The notes under the pieces were generated by a model that worked only from the letters and a program-made list of their open reading frames with translations, did not search any database and had not been told where the DNA came from. 64,000 nucleotides of DNA from Aquanectria penicillioides (taxonomy: Eukaryota > Ascomycota > Sordariomycetes > Hypocreales > Nectriaceae): assembly GCA_003415625.1 (NCBI GenBank), contig PYIU01000002.1:1178001-1242000 (forward strand), written 5' to 3'. Shown here one piece after another: positions 9,883 through 20,753 of the stretch. Position numbers and translations under genes: made by a program. Positions within the stretch are counted from its first letter, which is position 1. Each line of letters opens with the position of its first letter.

Positions 9883-12685
9883 TTACTTCAATGTTGCGCT
9901 GAGAGGCAAATTCCTCGAGCTGCTGCCAACAAACACCTTCTTCTCATGATCACTAATAACCCAGTTCTGTGATACAACATCCCAGTTGCTCAAATCGCGG
10001 CGAGTTATATCGGCGGTGAAAATGACACTCTGGCCCGGCGCGATGTTCTCAATTCGATCGAAGCCACGCAAGACACGGACGGGTTCATTTTCGCCACCTA
10101 GGCTAACATATAACTGGGGGATCTCGTCAGATCTAGCCTTTCCAGTGTTGGTAATGGTAGCGGAAACGGTGTACAGCACATCCCAGAGCTGAGGGTTACC
10201 ACCTGGAGCGCCAGACGCGGGAAGCTTTTGCTGAGGAGAACCGTCGATGGCATGAGGAGGGAGAAATTCCGCGGCGGCTTGGCCATAATTGGAATCCTTT
10301 GAGGCTGCTTTGCCAGAAGAAGTGGTGTTGAGCCAAGGGTAGATGAACTGGGAAATTTGGCGGATGTTGGATGGGAATGAGTAGTCGGACAGGTCGGTGC
10401 TAAAGTTGCCAAGCTCAGGAGCAGCAATCGTTTTGCCGGAAGCGGGCTTGTAGGGGAGGTTCTGGTGAGGCTGGATGTAAAGGTTCGAGTAGTTAAAGGT
10501 GGTCCAAGACAGGCCAAATCCGAATTCGAATAGAGGAGCATTGGAATCTTTGGAGGCTTTTCCGTCGGTGGCAGCAAACTTGCGGTCAAAGTGACGGTAG
10601 TCGATAAAAACACCTTCAGAGAAGTCTTGCTGGGGGGCGTCTTTGCCATTATTGGGCTCGTATAGGACATCGGTACCGTAGCTCTCGCGGGAGCGACCCC
10701 AAGTGAAGGGCGATCGACCGGGACTCACATTTCCGTAGAGAAGGTCGACAAGGGAATTTCCGGATTCTTGGCCGGGGAGGCCAGCCCAGACAATGGCAGT
10801 GATGTTAGGGTTATCATACCACTCCGTCAGAATGACCGGGCCGACAGTGTGAAGCACGACAATGGTATTGGTGCAGATCGAGGAGACATTCTTGATCAGC
10901 TCGTCGCCGTTCTTCCAGAGGGTAAGGTTTTTGCGATCACCCTCATTACCATCGACATTGATGAAACCCTCGCCAGCATCGGCGTTGGCAAAGACAATGG
11001 CAGTGACATTCGGTTGTGAAATGAGTTGGCTAGTAACTGTCCACTGGTTGTTGTTCAATACACTTTCGTATCGAGAGCCATCAGAGACGGCCTGATACTG
11101 AAGGGCCTGGTCTGGTGTGATCAAGTAGGGGAACTGAGCGGTTCCAGATCCCCATGCCATCGCAAGGGTACCATTGTCGCACCCACGGTTGTCACAGCCA
11201 TTGGGGCCGGCAGGGTTGCCTCCAGCATCCTCACCAATGACAGCGAGGAACTTGGGCTTATTCAATGGCAATGATCCAGTATTCTTGAGGACAACTGATC
11301 CCTTGGCTGCAGCCTCGCGGATGTGCTTGCCATGGTTGTGGCGCACATCGACTCCAAAATTGATCTGCTCCCAGTTCTCTTGGGCAGCAGCCTGGACGTA
11401 GCCGTACGTGTCACGGGTCCAAGAAGAGAAGTTGATGTCAGGCATGCTCTTCACGGTTCTGCCGACCTTGAAAAAAGAAGCCATGATTCGCATAGCCATA
11501 TCATCAATGCGCCACTCGGGAACCGTGCCGTTGATGACAGCTAAAGTCAGATTGGCACCCCAATAGCTAACACCAGTGTTGAACTCAGTGTCGCCAGGCA
11601 TGCTCATGTCAAGCCCAGCAGCTGCAGTGGCGGCGCCAGCATGCTGAGCCTGCCAATCACTCATGACAAACCCCTGGAAGCCAAGTTCATCCTTGAGAAT
11701 ACCGTTGAGAAGTTTCGAGTTTTGGCATCCGTACGAGTTGTTGATCTGGTTGTAGGAACACATGATGGCACCTACACCGGCCTTGACAGCGTCGGCAAAG
11801 GGCCAGAGATAGAGCTCGTGAAGAGTCTTGTCATCAATGTTGGCAGAAAGAGACTCTAAAATGTTGTAGCCATAGCCTTTGGCCTCGCCAGCTTGCCGGA
11901 AGTGTTCTTGAGGTCATTAGCCATGGTTCGCGGTGGGCTTCCGGAAATCCAAACACACCTTGCTCGTTGGCGATGTAATGCTTTGCGGTAGCAATCACAC
12001 CTCCCTCTTGGATGCCAACACATGTTTCGGATAGAGCGATACCGGCCATATAGGGATCGACAGTGAAGCCTTCCCAGTTGCGGCCGCCTGTGGGGGTTCG
12101 TCCAAGAGGACCAGATGCTGGTCCGAGGAGAGCATCAACACCCTTCTCATTAGCTTCAGTTCCCATGAGAAGACCACGCTCTCGCCAGAGCTTTCGGGAC
12201 CATGAAGCACCAGCAGTAATGCCTCCTGGGAAGGCGCTGTTGTAGTCTGAAAGGCGGAGGCCTAGAGGACCATCCTGCATACACAATCCGCGCATACCAA
12301 GTCGGGGGATTGATCCAACGTTGCCGACGCAGCGCTCAGCCATCCAACTATATATAGCATGTTGTTAGACAAGTTCCTGATAAGAGCTAAGGCTTATAGC
12401 AAAAGAAAGCATCCACAATCGAGGTTAGACTCACCCAACACCAGTAGTCAAATTGACCTTCTCGGGAAGAGTCAATTGCGAGACAAATTGTTTGGCTCGG
12501 ATGTAGGCATCCTCCCAGCCGGTGGCTTCGGGGTTCATCCATGGCGACGGATAGTGAGGAGGCGAGTATGCGAGCTTTTCGTCTCTCGATGCGACCTGGA
12601 GGGGAACTTGAGCGTCAGTTTGGGAGAGTGCCAGAGGAGGAGCGAGCGCAAGGGAAAAGAGCGCTAAAGCTTGAGTGGACCGCAT
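9883..12685 (-). CDS. secreted GH3 beta-glucosidase
   Basis: Three exons: 12685-12435, 12347-11959 and 11906-9883 (introns of 87 and 52 bases), giving 887 residues. The second intron has the branch site CTAATGAC. The enzyme releases glucose from cellobiose and other beta-glucosides outside the cell. The start at MRSTQALALFSLALAPPLALS gives a signal peptide; an ATG 15 codons upstream would bury it. The GH3 N-domain follows (LAYSPPHYPSPW, LPEKVNLTTGVGW, GPLGRTPTGGRNWEGF, AKHYIANEQEHFRQA). The nucleophile is predicted as Asp297 in FVMSDW. Then come the second sheet domain (VALIGEDAG-like, GEGFINVDGNEGDR, GLPGQESG) and a fibronectin-III-like C-terminal domain ending FVGSSSRNLPL. Length and motifs match A. 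niger BglA-type enzymes, known from general knowledge. Confidence 0.95.
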
Positions 12686-13010
12686 TGTCGCTCGGATTGG
12701 GCTTATTGCTTGCTTCAAATATAAAGGCAATGCATCACCGTGCGTCTCTCTCGAAATGGCCCAGGATAGGGAACGTCACCGCTGCAAAGTAGATAAAAGC
12801 AAGAGAGGAGGGGATATTGGTGTCGCTTTGGAGGTGGAGCACCTTGAGCTGAGTTTTGCGACGATGATGAAATGCCCAGTTGCTCCTCCCCCGATGGCCA
12901 GTCCGCGGGGTGAGCTCAGCAGCGACCAATAGGCAGAGATGCCGTGGCGAAGCATTGGGTTTAGAGACCAGGGGAAACCGGAAAACGGCAGGAATGGGAA
13001 TGGGAATAAC

Positions 13011-13127
13011 TCAATTGCGGAAACAGTAGGAAATGGGCTTACTAACCTTGGGCGTGCCACCAGCGGGAATAGCAGCATCTACACCAGCGGATAGCAGCAA
13101 AGCCGCGACGAGCGTCGTCGTCTTCAT
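13011..13127 (-). CDS. 38-residue ORF that is almost entirely a signal peptide
   Basis: The frame starts MKTTTLVAALLLSAGVDAA, a textbook secretion signal with a plausible cleavage site, continues IPAGGTPK and reaches a stop twelve codons later. A possible splice donor (GTTAGT) lies directly after the PK codons, so it could be the first exon of a secreted protein, yet I found no downstream exon that stays open before the beta-glucosidase start at 12685. It may be the stump of a lost gene, a very short secreted peptide, or chance. It lies 330 bases upstream of, and on the same strand as, the beta-glucosidase gene, so it could also be within its leader. Confidence 0.3.
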   Translation of the reverse strand: MKTTTLVAALLLSAGVDAAIPAGGTPKVSKPISYCFRN

Positions 13128-15736
13128 GTTTGCAGCAGTGTGTGGAGCTTGGACGCTCTCTGCGATGTGGTGTATGCCGTGCCAGGAGCTGCCTCACAGC
13201 TCTAGGCAACGGGGGAGAATCGGGGGTTGCGGAATGGGATGGTGAAGGAACCCTTTTATCCTTGGCAAACACGAGAAGGGATGCTAATGACGATAGGCAA
13301 TATCCCGTAAATGGGTGGAGAGACTGGCGATGATCGCTGACTGAGGGAGCACCTGAGTACCAGGATCTGCGGACGCTGGTACTGGCTGAGCAGGATTATG
13401 GGAAGTAGAAACACGAGAAAGTGGTCTGCACCTTGCGTCACAGGAAACAAGGGACCAAGACAAACACACTGCCCAGGTCAAAACTAAAAGGCGTTTCGAC
13501 CGGGTGGGCGACGTTTAGAGCTTTATGTATAAGAGACACCCAGCATGGTACTGGCACGACTGGGTATGGCAATAACCAGAATGCGGTAGTGGCACTCACG
13601 CACCGCCATGCGTCTGCATATACTATGTAATAAACGTTGGGTCCTCTCCGATACCACAGACCTTGAGCTGTGCCAGGGCAAAGAAATTCAATACCACATA
13701 GCACATGGACGTGTATGCCATGTCTCTCCTCGAGCGCGTATCATTTCCTTCCCGGAGGTCCGAGCCCATTTAGCCATTGACCTTGCGGGCTTTTCTCCGT
13801 CCAATGCGCCTTCGCTGTCATAGAAGTGCGCAACATACGTAGTAGGATTCCCTAGTCATGCTTTGAAGTCAAATAAAATAAAAGTGGTTTGATGGATTCT
13901 GCAGTGGACTCTTCCCCTCCTCCCTACCAGGCCACCCAACCGGACTGCAGCCTGTGCTGCTCCAATCTTACCCCACAAAAACATCTCTAAAAGACGTCGC
14001 GGACGACGCTGGAGGGCGGCGCCGTGTCGGGACTGGACGCTCTCCTCTGGCGGTGGGGGAACGCGGCATTGTCAACTTGGCAGTTGGCTTCGGGCACAGG
14101 AAAAGGGCCGATGATCCAGGGCGCCGAGGCCGGGGTAGCGCGAGCCGGGTGTATCGAAGGAGTGCTCATTCTACACAGGAAGCTCGTGAAGAGGCGACAG
14201 GCCTTTTGGCAAATTGGCCGGCTGATGGACAGCTGACGCATGATTTTTTTACTTCCAATTGAACACTCTTCGGCCTTATTCCTATGGGCTAAATGGCTAG
14301 TTTTATTGCAAATGGTTCTTTGCATTCAGGGCTCTTGAGAGAAGGCAGGGAAAAGGAGGATGGCGAAGAAGCAGAAGAAAACCTTGGCGTCACAACATTC
14401 GGTGTCTCAGCCTAGGATTTCCGTCTCCTCACCCAGACTAGCTATTCTTTTTCCTTAGACTTATTAAATTGCCGGCAGTGAAAAAAAAAATTGAAAAAGA
14501 AGAGCAAGGACATGGTTCTATCGAATTGCTCGTCTCCTCCACGTCTCCTCTTCTCGCTACAAGTCGGATGTCCCCTCAGGGAGCCGGCCACAATGCATCT
14601 CGATGAATGTGTCTTGGATTTCCCCTGCCCAGTGCCTGTAGCTTTCCCCAACACCAGCCGGATGGCGATCGTCACACACAAGCACCCACATCCCAGCTAC
14701 GGCGCCGCCCTCGGACCCTCCATCTTGCCCTTCCCAATCTTCCCTCGGGCGGCATTCTTGGCGGCACCCTCGCCCTGATCCATGTGCTTGTGCTTGCTGG
14801 TACTGGCTCGGTCAGCAGGGTGAGGGCAGCGGATTCCATCCATCCAGCGACGTGCCGCCTCCTACACGCAACGTTGATCCCCGATGCTACATGGACATTG
14901 TCCACACTTTTCCCCCGCCCTTGCTCCGTCAAACTCCACGCTCCTTAAGCTGGTCGCTCACAACTCCCACATGACGACATCCGGCTCAAGCCGCTCAAGC
15001 ATTGACAGGGCCCAAGCTTAACCTGGGCTTGGCCCAGGCCTGCCATCATCTCACCCTCTCATCCAAGGCCCTGCTCCCCTGCTAATTTCCTAGTCTAGAC
15101 CACCCCCAGATCACTTTATCCCCCACACCCGTCGCCTTGGCTCTCGACCGGTTCGACATAAGAACCCACCCCCCAGCACTGCATCACGGCCCCGCGCTCT
15201 TCGGCCCGTTTCGAGAATCTGGAGAAATCGCGGTCCTCGTGCTCTCTTCCCGCCCTCCGGAAGGCCCGTCACCTGCTTTTCGACAGCTCATCGCCAGGTT
15301 GCAATTCTCCGTTTTCCCGCAGCTAGAGACGAAAGCAACGTCGTATGAGGGGATCTTGCATCTTCATCAGGCAGTTGCTACAACGGCATGTCCGTCGTTG
15401 GTGATCCCCCCGCCAGGCCATCATGGTCTGATGGAGGACCGAGGGCCTGGCGAGATTGGCTTCTTCACGACCAAAACAAACAAACTCTTGGAGGCGTCAC
15501 CGTTACAACGATTAAAACTGCCGTCAATTAAATGTCTAGCTGAAGTTGGAAAGTCTACTTAGAAGAGCAGAAAACTCTACAACCAGTGTTCATACCAGGG
15601 CTAGCATAAGCTTCCTTCATCCATGTGTTGATCTAACCATTCCCCGTCCATTTTCATGCGTCATATTCTTGCCTCAGCGGCCCGGAGTATATTCCCATTC
15701 TAGGTATTTTACACATCTCAGGTTTGCATTGAACGA
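13128..15736. other. intergenic, no supported gene
   Basis: 2.6 kb with several GC-rich frames on both strands but no domain, no convincing start and no joinable exons. The largest (15137-15562, plus) is Pro/His-rich and reads as noise. The last part is the 3' side of the sterol reductase gene. Confidence 0.45.
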
Positions 15737-17330
15737 TTAGTAGATGCCGGGGACAATTCGCCACCTAACAATCTTCTTGTACTTCTCCCAGTCCTCTCCG
15801 TACTTGCGGCGGCATTTCTCGTCATCTCGGCGATCCCGATGAATCAGCAGGATCGCAAAGTAGAGCACGTAAAAGTAGGTAATGAGCATACCCCAGCCCT
15901 TCGCGTCGCCCTGAATCACCTCTCGGCCATCCTTCATCACGATGGCGCCCTCAGCATGGGTCCCAGCGCTAAGAATCTGGTATCCAGCCAGGCCGGTGGG
16001 CAAACAGTATGGCCATGATTGGATCCAGTCGCCCAAGTAGTTGATGTGGCGAGCAATACCCCACCAGCCTGAGATGAGCAGCTTACTGCCACGCTTGGTC
16101 TGAATGTACTTGAGGTGAGCGACCTTGGGGTGGTCCGGGTTTGTGCGAAAGCGGTTCTTTTCGCTGTTGGCGGAGCGGAAGATAGAGAAACCAATTACAA
16201 TGAGCGAAGAGATTCCAACCAGACCTAGTGGTCCAAGGGACACGGGGTGAACAGATAGGTAACGGACGGGAAGCGAGTAAACGTAGGGAAGCCAAACAAT
16301 ATCGCCAAAGGACAACATAAAACCGAATCCGTCGGTGGTGATGTCCATGGTAGTCAGAATAGCAGGCTCGTTCCACCACGAGTCGACAACGTACAAAGCC
16401 TGGACGGCCGTGATGCAGATGGCACTGTCCGTAACGTAGCCAAAGTTGCGGTACTGTTGGGCACACCACGAGCAGTTCAGGATGATCCAACCCATCATGC
16501 CGGGTCGCAGCTCCAGGAACTCCTTGAGATCGATTTCGCCAATCAGGGGGATGGTGACGCGGGGGTTGAGTTCACGCCCAATAAACCAATCATACAGCAT
16601 GTTCCCGCTGTGGCCACCAGCAGCAAGCTCACGGTTCTCCTTGTTATCGGCTTTAACGCTAAAGCTGCGGACGTAGACGAAGATTGCAATCAGATAGGAG
16701 AGGATGATGCTGGCGGACAGGATCTGGATGAAGTTTTTCGAGATGAAGGTCCAAACAGGGAACTCGGCTCCCTGGGCGACAGTGCCAGCAGCCAAAACTG
16801 CCAAAGTCACGGTGCTGCTGAACATGGCTGGGAGGGTGTCAGCATCTAAATCTCCAACCTAGGATATAAGTCATGCAATGGTCGCAATAAGGGTCGCCGT
16901 ACTGTTGAGCCTGTACTTGAGCTTTTGGCCATTCTTCAGCTCAGTGCCTTCCGTCTCGATCGCAGGCAGGATGCGGTAAAGGATCATGGAGAGAAAAATG
17001 TATCCCAATGTCGCGGCAGTGGCCTCCCAGTTAACAAGGCCGGCGACCCCATTTTCTGGCCAGTCAACCTCTTGCTTGAGCTTGTCGAGGGAGAGAGTCT
17101 TGGGGCTTAGGAGGGACGGGGCAGGGCACCCGGAGATGTCGTTGCAGACGAATTGGAAGACGTAAACGAGGATTGGGAGTCCGAAGGAGATGACGAAGGC
17201 GCCGGGTCTGTTGGCATATCAGGGTTAATGGCTGGACCAGACTTAATGGACGGTCGAGGATCACTCACGGTCCGAAGAATTCGTATCCATGCGGCTCCTC
17301 GGCAGCAGCCGCCTTGGAATTGGTGGTCAT
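15737..17330 (-). CDS. erg24: delta(14)-sterol reductase
   Basis: Three exons: 17330-17269, 17207-16903 and 16827-15737 (introns of 61 and 75 bases), giving 485 residues, the usual size. The enzyme reduces the C14-C15 double bond left after lanosterol/eburicol demethylation in ergosterol synthesis and sits in the ER membrane. The sequence shows several hydrophobic helices, the family signature LLISGWWGIARHINYLGDW in the C-terminal third, the upstream LRPGMMGWIILNCSW and the final CRRKYGEDWEKYKK...WRIVPGIY. The first exon encodes a short cytosolic N-terminus ending HGYEFFGP, which joins PGAFVISFGLP as in known ERG24 proteins. Filamentous fungi often carry two ERG24 paralogues, and I cannot say which this is. 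The related C24(28)-reductase ERG4 is less likely given the N-terminal half. Confidence 0.93.
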
Positions 17331-18228
17331 CTTCGACAGGGGGGGCTTAGTGGGAGGCGTGGGGGAGGATTCGCTGACGAGATATCTGCACTTAGACACG
17401 ATCGAGGCCAGACACAGGGAAGACTTTTATAATTCCTCAACAGCCACTCTCTCTCAGCCCCTCGATGCAGTCGGGAGAATTCATGGCACCGCGACGGTTC
17501 GCGGGGTCGTAAATTAAAGAGCTAAACTGCCGGAGCTCTGCGTTTCCGGGTCGGACAGTCTAATTACCTGAGTCCAGGGACCCGCCTTCCGCCCAACCCA
17601 CCCAACCAAGCCAGCGAAGCCAGTGCAGTGAACCCGAGAAACATGGCCCGCGCAGACGTATTCGCGTATTCGGATAGCACAAGCGCAGATCGAGGGACAC
17701 CCTCGGTAGCGACGAAAGGCAGTGCCGGAGAAACAGTTGAACCGGGCTCGAGCTGGGAGCTACAAGGACAAGTGACAAGTGTGGAGGAGAGCGTCAGAGA
17801 GTCAGGGACGCCAGGGGGGGGGGCCGGGACGCAGCCAGATCGGGGCTGTCTCCAGCCAATCATGGACGAGCATCAGGACTCGTCATCCCTCTTCGTTTCC
17901 GCTTGCACAGAACCCACTGATGACAGTTTGAGGTTGAGTTGCGGGAGGCGTAATCATATCGCCGTCACTCGTCCTCGACACTGCCGTTTTCCCCCAGACT
18001 CGACAAGTTTCCCAACTCACACTCCTTTGGCCCTGTGTTGTTCTTATCCCCATCCGTAAGCTGCTGCTGATGATAGGGTTCGCCCTCCCTTGTTGTTAGT
18101 ACCGCCCTCGAGGCGCATTCTCATTCCGACCGCTCCAGGTCCCCCAGGTCCCTCCCGTTGTCATCTTCTATCCTTCGTCCGACTCCCATCGCATCCCCCG
18201 GACACTCGATCTGCGATCATCATCCACC
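17331..18228. promoter_or_regulatory. shared divergent intergenic region
   Basis: About 900 bases separate the sterol reductase (minus) from the receptor-like gene (plus), so both promoters lie here. The plus-strand side near 18050-18228 is pyrimidine-rich, typical of fungal leaders. I see no confident specific factor sites. Confidence 0.5.
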
Positions 18229-19337
18229 ATGCGATTCCAACCAGCTTCTCTGGTTCCCTTCCTCATCGCCGCTGCCGGCGCCGTGCAGGACGACCCGTCG
18301 GCTACCGTCCACGTTCCGGAATGTACGGCGACGTCCTCCACCGGCAGCGGTGCCTTCTTCGATCTCCGGCCTGACATGGCCGTGATGCCCGAGGAAGGCT
18401 CGAAAAAGTCTGGCCCGACCAAAGATTACTTTGCCAAGGGCTACGACTACGGGAAGAACTTCACATTGAACATCTGCGGCGCCGTGGTGGACCCCGTCTC
18501 CGATGTCGTGGACGTCAAGTCCACTCTCTGGCAAAACGTGAGCGCATACTACACGGAGCGCGGGAAGATCTACTCGATAGGGTTTGTTTGCCATTGGATT
18601 GGGTTTGCGCGCATCTTACTGACGGCCACATAGATCCGAGTCGATGGACTTGCAGAGTCGTGGACGAAAGATAGTATTACAGTACACGGGAGGCTCTCCC
18701 TGCGGGCCGGACGCAGCATCTGAAACAAGTTCGAAGGCGAAGCGAACCCCCCAGACCAGCTACAACTACAATGATATGAGCTTCGACAAGACAAGGCGCA
18801 AGTCGGCCACCATCTCTTTCCTCTGCGATCGGGATCCTGGAGCTACCCAGGCCAACGTCTACTTTGTTGGAACCGATCCAGACGAGTGCGCCTACTTCTT
18901 CGAGGTTCGATCCAGCCATGCTTGTGCCCACGCTGAGCCGCACAAGCCCGGCAGTGTTGGGCCCGGCAGCGTCTTTGGTCTGCTTTTGGCCATTGCTGTA
19001 CTAGTCTACCTCCTGGGAGGCATCTTCTACAACCGAACCGTCGCCCACGCCCGTGGCTGGCGTCAGCTCCCCAACTACAGTCTATGGGCCGGTATCTGGA
19101 GTTTCATCTGCGTGCGTCCCCTCCCTCTGAAATCGGAGAGATACTTTCCCTGAGCCTGAGCTAAGGCTGACGGAGGGGCAATAGGATATGATCGTGATAT
19201 TCGCAGCATCATGCTGCCGTCGCCTACCAATTCGACGAGGTTATCGTCATCTCAACACGAGTCCCACCCGAAGAGATCGGAACATGGACGCTGAGAACCG
19301 ACTGATTGATCAGCTCGACGAGGAATGGGAGGATTAG
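18229..19337 (+). CDS. MRH-domain type I membrane protein, mannose-6-phosphate-receptor-like
   Basis: Three exons: 18229-18581, 18634-19111 and 19185-19337 (introns of 52 and 73 bases), giving 327 residues. The N-terminus is a signal peptide (MRFQPASLVPFLIAAAGAV). The luminal part carries features of a mannose-6-phosphate receptor homology fold: FTLNICGAVV, SATISFLCDRDPG, and the closing CAYFFEVRSSHACAH with paired cysteines. A transmembrane helix (VFGLLLAIAVLVYLLGGIFY) follows, then a cytosolic tail ending in the acidic cluster LIDQLDEEWED, which resembles sorting tails. Fungal relatives are annotated as Mrl1-like or Atg27-like proteins that cycle between Golgi and endosome or vacuole. I favour the receptor-like call; ligand binding is not shown. 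Confidence 0.8.
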
Positions 19338-20718
19338 AACGTAGAGCTTGGGAGTTTTTGTTGGGGAACAGATCAGGCCATGGAGTATCTTGATTTGGCC
19401 TCGTTTCTCTTTTTTCTTTTTTCCTCTTTTTTTTTCTTTCCCTTTATCTCTGGGTTTTCTCTCTAGAAGGACGGGAGTTCAGGTGGGCTATGTGATACCG
19501 AAACATGCTGTACCCTTGGGCTGGCTCTGCGAGATGGTTCATCATGTCGTCTATGATGTCAATTTTATATGTACAAGTTGAAAAAGAATTCAAACAATGG
19601 TGTTATTTTTGAGTGCAAACTTTCTTTCCCCTTGACATGCTGAATTTCAGCTTTTTCCTTTTTCCTTTTTTTTTCTTTTTTTTACTCGAAAAGGGAAAAG
19701 ACCATTTTGCACTCCGTATATGATCCCCAAGGCGGATTGACGGCACACTGCATCCGGCTAGCAACGGCTTGCTACCCTAAACCTAATCAACCCATCTTAT
19801 CAACGTACAGCATAAATAGCAGGAATGATCTCTTTAATCGACGAGGTAAGCGTACAGACTCGGGTGGAGGGGGGTTGTTTCTTTACTTTAAAGCAGCGTC
19901 GCGAAAGAGGAAGAAAAGCTAAACCTGGTGTCAGCTACTCAAATCTTGGGGTGATCACTTTGTGCTGTATTGCATGGCCCTTTGCAAGTGGCCCACCACC
20001 ACGTCTGTCGTTCGCTTCACTTTGCTCGTCCTCCAACCAGCTTCGCCCAGGAGCCACAAGACATACAGTAGACACTATGTATACTGCACTGCATTCCACA
20101 CAAACAACTCAAGTTGAGACCCATGACCCGGACACAGTGCAAACCTCCGTAGATGCGGAGTCCAGTGCACGGCGCTCTTTTTAGACTGATAGCAAACTGT
20201 TTGATTACTCGATGACAGGAGCGGTGTCAGCCGTGGCTGCGAACAAAGGAAAACGACGTGCTTTTTACATTTGAGGCTTGCACAGTAGCAAATCCCATGC
20301 TTTCAAACCATCAAACGCTGTGCAGCACTGCACACTGCACGAGATTTGTCGTACTGGGGCAAAGAGCAAAAACTGGCGATGCGACCCTGTGGTCGAGATT
20401 GGGGTCACCGATGCTTCAAATATTGAGGCTTACATATCCACGTGAGGCTGAATGCTCTCAAGGGCCGATGGTTTGGCCCACCTACATACATCAAACCTGC
20501 CGGGTGCTGCTAGACAGCTGCAAACATGTTCTCATTCTTAGGTGGGAGCGCTGCACCAGACCAGGCTGTCAGTAATACTTTGCATCGACAAGAGCCCGTT
20601 CAAACGATTGATCTTAGGAGTTGTTTCAGCGGTACCTGTAAAGCAGAAACACCACGAACCAGCGTGTAGAGGGCGCCAGGAGTGGCCACATGCGGCACGG
20701 CGCGAAACGAGGAGGGGC

Positions 20719-20753
20719 GGAGGGCGGAGGGTGGAGGGTGGAGGGTGGAGGGT
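20719..20753. repeat. 7-bp G-rich minisatellite
   Basis: Five head-to-tail copies of GGAGGGY (one with C, four with T at the last base), preceded by a degenerate copy. The G-runs are closely spaced enough to permit a G-quadruplex on the plus strand, which is inference. Confidence 0.85.

Noticed and set aside
15137..15562. A 141-codon frame
   Set aside because: No domain, composition like GC-rich noise, and no support for a start or introns.
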